DNA from: Agromyces sp. CF514
Lineage (GTDB): Bacteria > Actinomycetota > Actinomycetes > Actinomycetales > Microbacteriaceae
Assembly: GCF_900113185.1 (NCBI RefSeq)
Contig: NZ_FOZD01000001.1
Location: 2,046,001 to 2,110,000 of the forward strand
DNA: 64,000 nucleotides
Direction: 5' to 3'
The notes under the pieces were generated by a model. That model did no database searches and was not told where the DNA came from. It saw only the letters and a program-made list of their open reading frames with translations. The position numbers and the translations under genes are program-made. Position 1 is the first letter of the stretch. Every line of letters starts with the position of its first letter. Below, one piece after another: positions 29,330 to 38,367 of this stretch.

Positions 29330-30079
29330 GTGCCGAGTCAGCTGCAGGTCGAGATCGCCGTCCAGGATGCCGCGGGCGTCCGCATCGCCCTCGAGGGAGG
29401 TGCCGCCCGCATCGAGCTCTGCCAGGCGCTCGGGCTCGGAGGGCTGACCCCCTCCGCCGGACTCGTCGAGGCGGCCGTGGCCGCGGCGTCCGCGGCCGGG
29501 GCGACCGGCTTCGTCCACGTGCTCGTGCGCCCTCGCGGCGGCGGATTCGTCTACGACGCCGACGAGCTCGACACAATCGTGCGCGACATCCGGCTGGCCC
29601 GCTCGCTCGGCGCGGACGGCGTCGTCGTCGGTGCCCTGACCGAGTCGGGCGTGCTCGACCGGGGCGCGATCGCCGCGTTCGTCGACGCGGCCGACGGCAT
29701 CGACGTGACGGTGCACCGCGCAGTGGACGCGAGCGCGGACCCGATCGTGTCGGTGCTCGCCCTCGCCGGCACCGGCGTGCGCCGTGTGCTCACCTCGGGC
29801 GGCGCGGCCGACTGCCGTGCGGGCCTGCCGACCCTCGCGCGCATGGTCGAGGGCGTGGCCGGGCGGCTCGAGGTCATGTCCGGCGGCGGCGTGCGCGTGT
29901 CCGACATCGCCGACCTCGCGGCGGCGGGCGTCGACGCCGTGCACCTCTCGGCGCGCGGGCGCGACGAGCGCGGCGGCCCCAGCGGACCGGGCGGCGGCGT
30001 CGACGGATTCGACGTGACGGATGCCGCCACGGTGCACGCTGCGGTCGCGGCCGCCGGCGGGCCCGCACGCACGGCCTGA
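29330..30079 (+). CDS. cutC: CutC family copper homeostasis protein
   Basis: The protein is 249 aa, a TIM-barrel of the CutC family. It has EIAVQDAAGVRIALEGGAARIELC, then LVRPRGGGFVYDADE, VVVGALTESGVLD, VTVHRAVD, RRVLTSGG and VMSGGGV. CutC was linked to copper tolerance in Escherichia coli, though its exact biochemical role is debated. It follows the tyrosinase operon by 28 nt but has its own -10. GTG 29330 is chosen from homology and the promoter spacing. Confidence 0.9.
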   Translation: MPSQLQVEIAVQDAAGVRIALEGGAARIELCQALGLGGLTPSAGLVEAAVAAASAAGATGFVHVLVRPRGGGFVYDADELDTIVRDIRLARSLGADGVVVGALTESGVLDRGAIAAFVDAADGIDVTVHRAVDASADPIVSVLALAGTGVRRVLTSGGAADCRAGLPTLARMVEGVAGRLEVMSGGGVRVSDIADLAAAGVDAVHLSARGRDERGGPSGPGGGVDGFDVTDAATVHAAVAAAGGPARTA

Positions 30080-30093
30080 AGCCGCGATCGACG

Positions 30094-30099
30094 TAGGCT
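30094..30099 (+). promoter_or_regulatory. -10 box TAGGCT, leaderless spacing
   Basis: TAGGCT ends 7 nt before ATG 30107. The same hexamer serves the hydrolase at 38368. Confidence 0.5.
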
Positions 30100-30106
30100 T
30101 GGTGCC

Positions 30107-30637
30107 ATGACGCGCGAGACCGATGACGACGCCCTGCGGTGGGAGGGCGACGACGATCCGACCCTCGCACCCGGATGGAAGAAGGTCGGCCCGACGGTGA
30201 AGGCGCCCGCCGCCGATGCTGGCTCCGGCGCGCAAGGGTCGGCCGCGGCATCCGGGGTCCGCGAACCCGCGGGCGCGGCTGACGACGCCGATGTCGATGC
30301 CGATGTTGATGCAGATGCCGACGATGCCGACGAGGTGAAGCCGGGTTCCGCCGCCCAGACGGGCTCGGTCGAGCTCGTCGTGCTCGGCATCCTCGCCGGG
30401 GTCTACCTGCTCTACACGATCGGCTGGTTCATCACGGCACTGCGCACCTCGGTGCCCGGCATCAGCGTCGTGAGCGACACGATGTACGCACTGGGCCTCT
30501 GGCTCGCCGTGCTCGCGGCACCGTGCTGGTTCGCGCTCGCGCTCCGGGCGGGCGGGCGCCGCGCCCGGCTCGTCTGGCTGATCGCGGGCGCGCTCGTGCT
30601 CGCCCCGCTGCCGTTCGTCCTGGGGGTCACCGCATGA
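30107..30637 (+). CDS. Membrane protein with acidic Asp/Ala-rich N-terminal half
   Basis: The protein is 176 aa. Residues 1-85 are hydrophilic with a run of Asp-Ala/Val repeats (about 58-72). Residues about 85-176 hold three membrane helices. I recognise no functional motif. Its stop overlaps the start of the next membrane protein (ATGA), so the two are co-translated and probably form a pair. Similar proteins occur widely in Microbacteriaceae under uninformative names. Confidence 0.75.
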   Translation: MTRETDDDALRWEGDDDPTLAPGWKKVGPTVKAPAADAGSGAQGSAAASGVREPAGAADDADVDADVDADADDADEVKPGSAAQTGSVELVVLGILAGVYLLYTIGWFITALRTSVPGISVVSDTMYALGLWLAVLAAPCWFALALRAGGRRARLVWLIAGALVLAPLPFVLGVTA

Positions 30638-31029
30638 GCGCCGTTCCCGCCTCGCCCGAATCGGGCGCGCCGATCGTCGACGGCACGGATGCCGCGGGCG
30701 GCCCGGTGCACACCCGCACCCTGCCGATCTGGCTCGACGTGAGCCTCGCGGTGCTGTTCGGGCTCTTCTTCGCCTACGACGTGTGGGAGGTCGTGGAGTC
30801 CATCGTGCAGCTGCTGGGCCTCGGACTCTCGTTCAGCGGCGCAGGCTGGGCCGTCATGATCTCAGCGCTCCTGGCGCCGCTCGCGTGCTTCGGCCTCGCG
30901 TTCGCACTCGGTCGCAAGCGCGGCCTGCTCGCGCGCATCGCGCTGTACTTCACCGGTCTCGCGGTCTCGGCCGTGCTGTTCCTCAGCCTCTCGGTGCTGC
31001 TCGGCCAGATCGGCGGCGTGGTCGTCTGA
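30634..31029 (+). CDS. Small membrane protein, partner of the preceding gene
   Basis: The protein is 131 aa with three hydrophobic helices (about 34-60, 66-92 and 100-128) after a hydrophilic N terminus. The loop after helix 2 is basic (LGRKRGLLAR). ATG 30634 overlaps the upstream TGA. I recognise no family. Confidence 0.75.
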   Translation: MSAVPASPESGAPIVDGTDAAGGPVHTRTLPIWLDVSLAVLFGLFFAYDVWEVVESIVQLLGLGLSFSGAGWAVMISALLAPLACFGLAFALGRKRGLLARIALYFTGLAVSAVLFLSLSVLLGQIGGVVV

Positions 31030-31120
31030 CCACGGCGCCCGTTCGCGGCGTCCGGCGCGGTGCGCGGCGCCTTGTGCGGCCGCGCGCGTCACACGGACGA
31101 AACACGTGCGTCGGCTGAAG

Positions 31121-31212
31121 TAGGCTGAGCGGGTTGCGCCCCGACGGTGTGTGGCGCATCCCACCCACACAGTGCTGCGCCTTCGCGCGCGCAACCCCCG
31201 AAGGAATCACTC
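31121..31212 (+). promoter_or_regulatory. serA promoter (TAGGCT) and structured 5' leader
   Basis: TAGGCT (31121-31126) would give a leader of about 80 nt before serA. Outer arms GGGTTGCGC (31131-31139) and GCGCAACCC (31189-31197) are perfectly complementary and enclose an imperfect GTGTGTGG / CCACCCACAC hairpin. The AAGGA ribosome site follows directly. The fold could hold back or expose that site. Confidence 0.4.
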
Positions 31213-32802
31213 GTGTCAAAGCCGGTCGTGCTGATCGCCGAAGAACTCTCGCCCGCCACCGTCGACGCCCTCGGGCCCGACTTCGACGTCCGCAACGTCG
31301 ACGGCACCGACCGGGCCGCGCTGCTGTCCGCGCTCTCCGACGCCAACGCGATCCTCGTGCGCTCCGCGACGAAGGTCGACGCCGAGGCGATCGCGGCCGC
31401 CCCCAAGCTGCAGGTCGTCGCGCGTGCGGGCGTGGGCCTCGACAACGTCGACATCAAGGCCGCGACCACCGCGGGCGTCATGGTCGTCAACGCGCCCACG
31501 TCGAACATCATCTCGGCGGCCGAGCTCACGGTCGGCCACATCCTGAGCCTCGCCCGGCACATCCCGGCGGCGCACTCCGCGCTCGCGCAGGGCGAGTGGA
31601 AGCGTTCGCACTACACCGGCACCGAGCTCTACGAGAAGACCGTCGGCATCATCGGCCTCGGCCGCATCGGCGCGCTCATCACCGCCCGCCTGCAGGCGTT
31701 CGGCGTCGACGTCATCGCGTACGACCCCTACATCACCGCCGCTCGCGCGCAGCAGCTCGGCGTGCAGACCGTCTCGCTCGACGAACTGCTCGAGCGCAGC
31801 GACTTCATCACGATCCACATGCCGAAGACGCCCGAGACGACCGGCATGATCGCGACCGAGCAGCTCGCGAAGATGAAGCCGTCCGCCTACATCGTGAACG
31901 TCGCACGCGGCGGGCTCATCGACGAGGACGCCCTGCACGACGCGCTCGTCGCGGGCACCATCGCGGGTGCCGGCCTCGACGTGTTCGTCACCGAGCCGCC
32001 GCGCGAGTCGCCGCTGCTGGGCCTGCCGAACGTCATCGTCACGCCGCACCTGGGCGCCTCGACCGACGAGGCCCAGGAGAAGGCCGGCATCTCGGTCGCG
32101 AAGTCCGTTCGCCTCGCGCTGGCTGGCGAGCTCGTGCCCGACGCGGTGAACGTCGCCGGCGGCATCATCGACCCGTACGTGCGTCCCGGCATCCCGCTGG
32201 TCGAGAAGCTCGGCCAGCTCTTCTCCGGCCTCGCGCAGGGCGCGCTCACGAGCCTCGACGTCGAGGTGCACGGCGAGCTGTCCGAGTACGACGTCAAGGT
32301 GCTGAAGCTCGCCGCGCTCAAGGGCGTGTTCACGAACGTCGTGAGCGAGTCCGTCTCGTACGTCAACGCGCCGCTGCTCGCCGAGCAGCGCGGCATCGAC
32401 GTGCGCCTCATCGTCGACGCCGAGTCGTCGGAGTTCCGCAACGTCATCACCCTCAGCGGCGCACTCGCCGACGGTCGGCAGATCTCGGTCTCGGGCACGC
32501 TGACCGGCACCAAGCAGATCGAGAAGCTCGTCGGCATCAACGGCTACGAGCTCGAGGTGCCGATCGCGACCACGCACATCGTCATGGAGTACGCCGACCG
32601 TCCCGGCATCGTCGCGGTGTACGGCCGCGAGTTCGGCGAGGCCGGCATCAACATCGCGGGCATGCAGATCGCCCGGCGCGAGGCCGGCGGCAACGCGCTC
32701 AGCGTGCTCACGGTCGACTCGCCGGTTCCCGCCGACGTGCTCGAGCGGGTGCGCACCGCGATCGAGGCGTCGGTGTTCGTCGAGATCGACATCACCGAGT
32801 AG
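31213..32802 (+). CDS. serA: D-3-phosphoglycerate dehydrogenase, long form
   Basis: The protein is 529 aa. It catalyses the first step of serine synthesis. N-terminal substrate and Rossmann domains carry GLGRIGALI, NVARGGLIDEDAL and TPHLGAST with the catalytic His. The intervening ASB domain (about 315-450) and C-terminal ACT domain (about 455-529, VMEYADRPGIVAVYG) mark the long, serine-regulated type known from Mycobacterium. GTG 31213 has AAGGA upstream; an in-frame GTG at 31147 would add 22 residues from within the leader hairpin and is rejected. Confidence 0.95.
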   Translation: MSKPVVLIAEELSPATVDALGPDFDVRNVDGTDRAALLSALSDANAILVRSATKVDAEAIAAAPKLQVVARAGVGLDNVDIKAATTAGVMVVNAPTSNIISAAELTVGHILSLARHIPAAHSALAQGEWKRSHYTGTELYEKTVGIIGLGRIGALITARLQAFGVDVIAYDPYITAARAQQLGVQTVSLDELLERSDFITIHMPKTPETTGMIATEQLAKMKPSAYIVNVARGGLIDEDALHDALVAGTIAGAGLDVFVTEPPRESPLLGLPNVIVTPHLGASTDEAQEKAGISVAKSVRLALAGELVPDAVNVAGGIIDPYVRPGIPLVEKLGQLFSGLAQGALTSLDVEVHGELSEYDVKVLKLAALKGVFTNVVSESVSYVNAPLLAEQRGIDVRLIVDAESSEFRNVITLSGALADGRQISVSGTLTGTKQIEKLVGINGYELEVPIATTHIVMEYADRPGIVAVYGREFGEAGINIAGMQIARREAGGNALSVLTVDSPVPADVLERVRTAIEASVFVEIDITE

Positions 32803-32820
32803 GCACGGCTCCAGTTCCGC

Positions 32821-32860
32821 GGATGCCGCGGGCGACCCACTTCGGTCGCCCGCGGCATCC
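32821..32860 (+). terminator. Hairpin terminator after serA (GGATGCCGCGGGCGACC stem)
   Basis: The 17-nt arms at 32821-32837 and 32844-32860 are exactly complementary with loop CACTTC. It may serve both serA and the convergent TetR gene. The arm is built on the window-wide GGATGCC word. Confidence 0.75.
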
Positions 32861-32894
32861 GTCGTCTGCAGGCGCGTCGGACACCGCTGCTGAC

Positions 32895-32941
32895 GCTGAT
32901 GCCGCAGCCGCAGCCGCAGTCGCAGTCGCAGCCGCTGCCGC
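32895..32941. repeat. Short CCGCAG-type hexamer repeat
   Basis: CCGCAG and variants (TCGCAG, CCGCTG) recur about seven times between serA and the TetR gene. It looks like simple-sequence slippage and has no visible function. Confidence 0.5.
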
Positions 32942-33505
32942 TCAGCGGCCGTCGGCGACGAGGCGTTCGAGCAGGGCGACGAGCGCGTCCATCTGCTCGG
33001 GGCTGAAGTCGCCGGCGGTCGCGACGTCGTCGACCGCCTCGGCACGAAGGGCCGCGTGGTAGTACAGGCCGTCGCCGATGAGGGTGATCGCGATGGCGAG
33101 CGCCGGATCGCTGACGTGGCGGCCGAGCTCGACGAGCCAGCGTTCGCGAACCTCCTCGATGGCGCGGCCGGCCTGGCGGTCGCCGCCCTGCGCGAGCCGC
33201 ACGGTCGCGATGAAGCTGCGGTCGAGCGAGGTCTCGATCTCGACCGAGGAGCGCACGAAGTAGGCGATCGGACCTTCGGGCGCCTGCTCGATGCGGGTCA
33301 CGTCGGCTTCGACGAGTTCGTGCAGGCGTTCGATGAGGCCGGCGATGAGCGCCTGGCGCGAACCGAAGTGGTAGAGCAGCCCGCCCTTCGAGACTCCGGC
33401 GGCCTTGGCCGTCGCATCGAGGGTCGCGGCGCGTTCGCCGTCGGCGATGATCAGCCGTTCGAAGGCGTCGAGGACCGCCTCGCGGGCGGCGGGGGGTCGG
33501 CTCAT
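32942..33505 (-). CDS. TetR-family repressor, likely controls the adjacent MFS pump
   Basis: The protein is 187 aa. The N-terminal HTH has the TetR pattern (ATLDATAKAAGVSKGGLLYHFGSRQALI, residues about 27-54 in two parts). The C-terminal ligand domain is helical and variable (TetR_C_33-like). It is divergent from the MFS gene, with 115 bp between them that hold a palindrome overlapping the MFS -10. Classic arrangement: drug binding releases the repressor. The ligand is unknown. Confidence 0.92.
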   Translation of the reverse strand: MSRPPAAREAVLDAFERLIIADGERAATLDATAKAAGVSKGGLLYHFGSRQALIAGLIERLHELVEADVTRIEQAPEGPIAYFVRSSVEIETSLDRSFIATVRLAQGGDRQAGRAIEEVRERWLVELGRHVSDPALAIAITLIGDGLYYHAALRAEAVDDVATAGDFSPEQMDALVALLERLVADGR

Positions 33506-33566
33506 GACCCCATTGTGACGGACTGCGCGGTCGTCGTCGCTGCTGGCGGGCTCGTGGTCATGCTGT

Positions 33567-33589
33567 TACTATACCAACTGGACGGTACA
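33567..33589. promoter_or_regulatory. MFS promoter with overlapping TetR operator candidate
   Basis: TGT-TACTAT (33564-33572) is an extended -10 towards the MFS gene. It overlaps the dyad TATACC (33570-33575), 8-nt spacer, GGTACA (33584-33589). The inner 14 bp match in a symmetric ACC..C..G..GGT pattern. Binding there would block the pump and probably the repressor gene. Confidence 0.6.
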
Positions 33590-33620
33590 GAAACCGCCTG
33601 GAGACAGAACGAGCGAACGC

Positions 33621-35222
33621 ATGACCGAGAACACCACGCCCACCACGAACACCCGCCCCGACGCGACCGGGTCCCGCCGCCCGGCGGCGCCCGAACCCGT
33701 GGCGTCCGTCGCGCCCTCGTCGCGCGCCCCGCGCCGGGCCTGGTTCGCCCTCGCGGTGCTCATGCTGCCCGTGCTGCTCGTCTCCATCGACAACACGGTG
33801 TTGAGCTTCGCGCTGCCCGAGATCTCCCTGGCGCTCGCGCCGACGGCCGCCCAGCAGCTCTGGATCATCGATGCCTACCCGCTCGTGCTCGCGGGCCTGC
33901 TCGTGGCCATGGGCAGCGCCGGCGACCGGTTCGGGCGTCGCCGCATGCTGCTCATCGGCTCGGTCGGCTTCGCCCTCGTGTCGGTGGGCGCGGCGTTCGC
34001 CCCGACCGCCGAGGCGCTCATCGCCGCACGCGCCCTGCTCGGGTTCTTCGGCGCGATGCTCATGCCGTCGACGCTGTCACTGCTGCGCACCGTGTTCACC
34101 GACCGAGAGCAGCGCCGTCTCGCGATCGCGATCTGGGCGACCGGCTTCGCGGCCGGCAGCGCCTTCGGTCCGATCGTCGGCGGCGTGCTGCTCGAGCACT
34201 TCGCGTGGGGCTCGGTGTTCCTGCTCGCGGTGCCCGTGCTGGTGCCGCTCATGATCCTGGTGCCGCTGCTCATCCCCGAGAGCCGCGACCCGAACCCGGG
34301 TCGCATCGACGTGACCAGCATCGTGCTCTCGCTCGCGGCCATGGTGCCGATCGTGTTCGGCATCAAGTCGATCGCGACCGACGGGCTCGGCGGCATCGGC
34401 ATCCAGTCGATCCTCTTCGGCGCGTTCTGCGCGATCTGGTTCGTGCGTCGCCAGTTGCGCAGCGAGAACCCGATGCTCGACGTCCGCCTGTTCGCGAAGG
34501 GCTCGTTCGGCGGTGCCGTACTCGTGAACCTCTTCAGCGTGATCGCGCTCGTCGGGTTCCTGTACTTCGTGTCGCAGCACCTGCAGCTCATCGCCGGACT
34601 CAGCCCCGTGAACGCCGGACTCGCCCTGCTGCCTGGCCTCGTCGCGATGATCATCGCGGGCCTGGCGGTCGTGCCCGTCGCCCGTCGCGTGCGCCCCCGC
34701 GTGCTCGTGCCGGTCGCGCTCGTGCTGTCGGCCGGCGGATACCTCGTCATCGCCCTCCTGACGGATGCCGCGTCGATCGCCCCGATCGTGCTCGCGTTCG
34801 TCATGCTCGGGGTCGGAATCGGCGCAGCCGAGACCGTCTCGAACGAGCTCATCCTGTCGAGTGCGCCGCCGGCGAAGGCCGGCGCGGCGTCCGCCGTCTC
34901 CGAGACCGCGTACGAACTCGGCGCGGTGCTCGGCACCGCGGTGCTGGGCAGCATCCTCGCCGCGCACTACCGGTCCGCGCTCGTGCTTCCGGCGTCGCTC
35001 ACGTCCGCACAGGCGGATGCCGCCCGCGAGACGCTCGCGGGCACGTCGGCCGTCGCCGGGCAGCTGCCGGCCGGCGTCGCCGACGAACTGCTCGCCTCCG
35101 CGGCCGCCGCATTCGACGGGGGAGTCGTGCTCACCTCGCTCATCGGAGTCGCGCTCATGCTCGGCGCTGCCGTGATCGCGGCGGTGACCCTGCGCAACCC
35201 GGTCGAGTCGCGCGAGCACTGA
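33621..35222 (+). CDS. DHA2-family (14-TMS) MFS drug efflux pump
   Basis: The protein is 533 aa, about 14 membrane helices. It has the motif-A loop GSAGDRFGRRRMLLIG, the motif-C-like GFAAGSAFGPIVGG and the motif-B Arg region ARALLGFFGA. It resembles QacA/SmvA-type proton antiporters for cationic drugs and dyes: helix 1 has the acidic residue in VSIDNTVLSFALP. It is under the divergent TetR gene. A perfect hairpin ends the transcript. Confidence 0.9.
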   Translation: MTENTTPTTNTRPDATGSRRPAAPEPVASVAPSSRAPRRAWFALAVLMLPVLLVSIDNTVLSFALPEISLALAPTAAQQLWIIDAYPLVLAGLLVAMGSAGDRFGRRRMLLIGSVGFALVSVGAAFAPTAEALIAARALLGFFGAMLMPSTLSLLRTVFTDREQRRLAIAIWATGFAAGSAFGPIVGGVLLEHFAWGSVFLLAVPVLVPLMILVPLLIPESRDPNPGRIDVTSIVLSLAAMVPIVFGIKSIATDGLGGIGIQSILFGAFCAIWFVRRQLRSENPMLDVRLFAKGSFGGAVLVNLFSVIALVGFLYFVSQHLQLIAGLSPVNAGLALLPGLVAMIIAGLAVVPVARRVRPRVLVPVALVLSAGGYLVIALLTDAASIAPIVLAFVMLGVGIGAAETVSNELILSSAPPAKAGAASAVSETAYELGAVLGTAVLGSILAAHYRSALVLPASLTSAQADAARETLAGTSAVAGQLPAGVADELLASAAAAFDGGVVLTSLIGVALMLGAAVIAAVTLRNPVESREH

Positions 35223-35260
35223 CGAACACGGTGCTCGGCGCCGTGCGAGCGCCGACATCG

Positions 35261-35297
35261 AGGAGGGCCCGTGCCGCACCGCGGCACGGGCCCTCCT
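35261..35297 (+). terminator. Perfect 17-bp stem terminator after the MFS gene
   Basis: The arms 35261-35277 and 35281-35297 are complementary over 17 bp with loop ACC. It sits between convergent genes and can serve both. Confidence 0.8.
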
Positions 35298-35304
35298 GCG
35301 TGTC

Positions 35305-35565
35305 TCAGTACGCGGTCGAGTCGGGCGCGCTGGTCTCGTCGCGCCGCACCTGCGTGCCGGATGCCGGGTCGACGCTCGTCTGCGACGTCGAGATCGTGCG
35401 ACGGCGCCGTGCCATCAGCACGAGGCCGAGGATCACGACGACCGCGCCTGCGGCCATCAGGATGTAACCGACGAGCTGGAGGTCGATCCAGTCGACGCCG
35501 ATGTTCAGTGCGAACGCGAGGATCGCGCCGATCACGAAGAGGACGATGCCGAGTCCGATACTCAT
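35305..35565 (-). CDS. DUF6458 small membrane protein
   Basis: The protein is 86 aa. Two membrane helices, MSIGLGIVLFVIGAILAFAL and the GYILMAAGAVVVILGLVLM block, are linked by NIGVDWIDLQ. A basic RRRR stop-transfer and a polar tail follow. This layout is the actinobacterial DUF6458 family, with no assigned function. ATG 35565 follows AAGGGAG. Confidence 0.88.
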   Translation of the reverse strand: MSIGLGIVLFVIGAILAFALNIGVDWIDLQLVGYILMAAGAVVVILGLVLMARRRRTISTSQTSVDPASGTQVRRDETSAPDSTAY

Positions 35566-35654
35566 GGTGGGGACTCCCTTCTCGGGCGGGCCGGGTGCAC
35601 GCGCCGTTGTGCGGCCGGATCACCGGCTGCGGGCTCAGGCTAGCCCCGCCAGCC

Positions 35655-35660
35655 GTTACG
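35655..35660 (+). promoter_or_regulatory. -10 box TACGCT for leuB
   Basis: TACGCT lies 30 nt before the leuB ATG, with AAGGGA between. A leadered transcript is expected. Confidence 0.45.
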
Positions 35661-35690
35661 CTGTGAGGGCTGGCGCACGAAGGGAACTCC

Positions 35691-36752
35691 ATGGTAGGTA
35701 CGGTCAAACTCGCGGTCATCCCCGGTGACGGCATCGGTCCCGAGGTGGTCGCAGAGGCGCTGAAGGCGCTCGACGCGGCCGTACAGGGCACTGGTCTCGT
35801 CATCGAGCAGACGCCGTACTCCCTGGGAGCCGCGCGCTACCTCGAGACCGGCGACGTGCTGACCGACGACGACCTCGATGCCATCAAGCAGCACGACGCG
35901 ATCCTCCTGGGCGCCGTCGGCGGCACCCCGGGCGACCCGCGCCTCGTCGGCGCGAACATCGAGCGCGGCCTCCTGCTGAAGCTGCGCTTCGAGCTCGACC
36001 ACTACGTGAACCTCCGCCCGACGGTGCTGCACCAGGGCGTCGTGAGCCCGCTCTCGAACCCGGGCGAGGTCGACTTCGTGGTCGTCCGCGAGGGCACCGA
36101 GGGGCCGTACGTCGGCAACGGCGGCGCGATCCGCGTCGGCACTCCGGCCGAGGTCGCGAACGAGGTGTCGGTGAACACCGCCTACGGCGTCGAGCGGGTC
36201 GTGCGCTACGCGTTCGCCGCGGCATCCGCCCGCCCCCGCAAGAAGGTCACGCTCGTGCACAAGACGAACGTGCTCGTCTTCGCGGGCTCGCTCTGGAAGC
36301 GCACGGTCGACGCCGTCGCGGTCGAGTACCCCGACGTCGCCGTCGACTACCTGCATGTCGACGCCGCGACGATCTTCCTCGTCACGGACCCTGCTAGATT
36401 CGACGTCATCGTCACAGACAACCTCTTCGGCGACATCCTCACCGATCTGGCCGGCGCGATCAGCGGCGGCATCGGGCTCGCAGCCTCGGGCAACATCAAC
36501 CCCGACGGCCGATTCCCCAGCATGTTCGAGCCGGTTCACGGTTCCGCACCCGACATCGCCGGGAAGGGCATCGCAGACCCCACCGCCGCGATCCTCTCCG
36601 TCGCACTCCTGCTCCGCCACCTCGGCGAGCCGGATGCCGCGGTCGAGGTCGAGCGGGCGGTCTCCGCCGACATCGCCGAGCGCGGCGACGCGAGACGTTC
36701 GACCTCCGAGGTCGGCGACGCGATCGCCGCCCGCATCGGCTCACTCGACTGA
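35691..36752 (+). CDS. leuB: 3-isopropylmalate dehydrogenase
   Basis: The protein is 353 aa. It carries out oxidative decarboxylation of 3-isopropylmalate in leucine synthesis. Markers are [38 protein letters not shown], the Lys of [20 protein letters not shown] with the metal-binding aspartates, and [14 protein letters not shown]. It is followed after 23 nt by ilvE. A TGCTAGATT with an AGA codon, rare here, lies inside the gene at 36392-36400 (see findings). Confidence 0.96.
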   Translation: MVGTVKLAVIPGDGIGPEVVAEALKALDAAVQGTGLVIEQTPYSLGAARYLETGDVLTDDDLDAIKQHDAILLGAVGGTPGDPRLVGANIERGLLLKLRFELDHYVNLRPTVLHQGVVSPLSNPGEVDFVVVREGTEGPYVGNGGAIRVGTPAEVANEVSVNTAYGVERVVRYAFAAASARPRKKVTLVHKTNVLVFAGSLWKRTVDAVAVEYPDVAVDYLHVDAATIFLVTDPARFDVIVTDNLFGDILTDLAGAISGGIGLAASGNINPDGRFPSMFEPVHGSAPDIAGKGIADPTAAILSVALLLRHLGEPDAAVEVERAVSADIAERGDARRSTSEVGDAIAARIGSLD

Positions 36753-36775
36753 ACCAACGATCGAAGGACCCCATC

Positions 36776-37891
36776 ATGACGATCAACCTTCCGCTCCAGG
36801 CTCCCTCCGCAGCCGGACTCATCTGGCAGACCGTGCGCAACGAGCAGGCGAAGACGCCCGAGGCGCGCGCCGAGATCCTCGCCGACCCGGGCTTCGGCAA
36901 TCACTTCACCGACCACATGGTCGACGTCTGCTGGTCCGAGAAGGGCGGCTGGCACCGCCCGCGCGTGACGCCCTACGGCCCGATCTCGCTCGACCCCGCC
37001 GCCGCGGTGCTGCACTACGCGCAGGAGATCTTCGAGGGCATGAAGGCCTACCGCCACGCCGACGGGTCGATCCGCACCTTCCGTCCCTACGAGAACGCGG
37101 CGCGCATGCAGCGCTCGGCTCAGCGTCTCGCGCTGCCCGAGCTGCCGAGCGAGATCTTCATCGAGTCGCTGAAGAAGCTCATCGAGGTCGACGCGGAGTG
37201 GGTTCCGGGCGCCCCCGAGACGAGCCTGTACCTGCGGCCGTTCATGTTCGCGAAAGAGGCGTTCCTCGGCGTGCGCCCCGCGAAGAAGGTCGCCTACTAC
37301 CTCATCGCGAGCCCGGCCGCCGCGTACTTCCCCGGCGGGGTCGCGCCCGTGAACATCTGGCTCTCGACGAAGTACGCCCGGGCCGGCAAGGGCGGCACGG
37401 GTGCCGCCAAGACCGGCGGCAACTACGCGTCGAGCCTGCTCCCGCAGGCCGAGGCCTACGAGAAGGGCTGCCAGCAGGTCGCGTTCCTCGACGACGCAGG
37501 AAACCTCGAAGAGCTCGGCGGCATGAACGTCGTCATCGTCAAGCGCGACGGCACGCTCGTGACCCCCGAGTCCGCCTCGATCCTCGAGGGCATCACGCGC
37601 GACTCGATCCTGCAGCTCGCGGCCGACCGCGGCCACACGGTCGAGCGCCGCGCGCTCTCGATCGACGAGTGGCGGGCGGGCGTCGAGTCCGGCGACATCG
37701 TGGGCGCGTTCGCCTGCGGAACGGCGGCGGTCGTGGTGCCGATCGGGCGCCTGCTCGCCGACGACTTCGAGATCGTGCACACGCACGCCGAGGCGTCCGA
37801 CCTGGCACTCTCGCTCCGTGAAGAGCTCACCGACATCCAGTACGGCCGTCGCGAAGACCGACACGGCTGGATGCTGCGCCTCGACGCGTGA
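36776..37891 (+). CDS. ilvE: Branched-chain amino acid aminotransferase
   Basis: The protein is 371 aa, fold-type IV PLP enzyme of the BCAT type. It has GMKAYRHADGSIRTFRP, YLRPFMFA, the PLP-Lys in GAAKTGGNYASSLLPQ, EELGGMNV and FACGTAAVVVPIG. It catalyses the last step to valine, leucine and isoleucine. With leuB upstream it forms a second branched-chain amino-acid unit, 17 kb from ilvDBNC. Confidence 0.96.
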   Translation: MTINLPLQAPSAAGLIWQTVRNEQAKTPEARAEILADPGFGNHFTDHMVDVCWSEKGGWHRPRVTPYGPISLDPAAAVLHYAQEIFEGMKAYRHADGSIRTFRPYENAARMQRSAQRLALPELPSEIFIESLKKLIEVDAEWVPGAPETSLYLRPFMFAKEAFLGVRPAKKVAYYLIASPAAAYFPGGVAPVNIWLSTKYARAGKGGTGAAKTGGNYASSLLPQAEAYEKGCQQVAFLDDAGNLEELGGMNVVIVKRDGTLVTPESASILEGITRDSILQLAADRGHTVERRALSIDEWRAGVESGDIVGAFACGTAAVVVPIGRLLADDFEIVHTHAEASDLALSLREELTDIQYGRREDRHGWMLRLDA

Positions 37892-37895
37892 TCGC

Positions 37896-38357
37896 GTGAG
37901 CGGAATCGCTTCGCACGACGCGACGGCCGGATCCTGGCGGATCCGGCCGTTCGCCGTCGCGGACACCGAGCCGGTCGTCGCGCTCTGGCGAGACGCGGGA
38001 CTCGTCGTGCCCTGGAACGACCCCTACCTCGACATCGAGCGCAAGCTCGGCGTGCAGCCCGAGCTCTTCCTCGTGGGGGAGTCCGACGGCGTGCCGGTCG
38101 CGACCGCGATGATCGGCTACGACGGACATCGCGGCTGGGTGAACTACCTCGCGGTCGACGAGCCGTTCCGCGGCACCGGCCTCGGGCGCGCGCTCATGCA
38201 CGAGGCCGAGCGGCTGCTCGCCGAGCGCGGATGCCCCAAGCTCAACCTGCAGGTGCGATCGAGCAATGCCGGAGTCATCGCCTTCTACCGCAGCCTCGGC
38301 TACGGCGTCGACGACGTCACGAGCCTCGGCAAGCGCCTGATCCCCGACGCGCCGTAG
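37896..38357 (+). CDS. GNAT acetyltransferase, YpeA-like
   Basis: The protein is about 153 aa. The GNAT core has [20 protein letters not shown] (acetyl-CoA binding R-G-x-G-x-A) and [20 protein letters not shown]. The N-terminal [26 protein letters not shown] matches the YpeA group of unknown substrate. GTG 37896 is 4 nt after ilvE, so it is probably co-transcribed. Its TAG stop forms the -10 of the next gene. Confidence 0.88.
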   Translation: MSGIASHDATAGSWRIRPFAVADTEPVVALWRDAGLVVPWNDPYLDIERKLGVQPELFLVGESDGVPVATAMIGYDGHRGWVNYLAVDEPFRGTGLGRALMHEAERLLAERGCPKLNLQVRSSNAGVIAFYRSLGYGVDDVTSLGKRLIPDAP

Positions 38358-38360
38358 GCT
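38355..38360 (+). promoter_or_regulatory. -10 box TAGGCT overlapping the GNAT stop codon
   Basis: TAG (38355-38357) ends the GNAT gene and starts TAGGCT, which lies 7 nt before ATG 38368. Same design as at otsAB/ilvD. Confidence 0.5.
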
Positions 38361-38367
38361 TGCAGGC

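Noticed and set aside
31147..31212. In-frame upstream GTG extending serA by 22 residues
   Set aside because: The extension lies in the leader hairpin, is not like the SerA N terminus, and the GTG at 31213 has a good AAGGA site.
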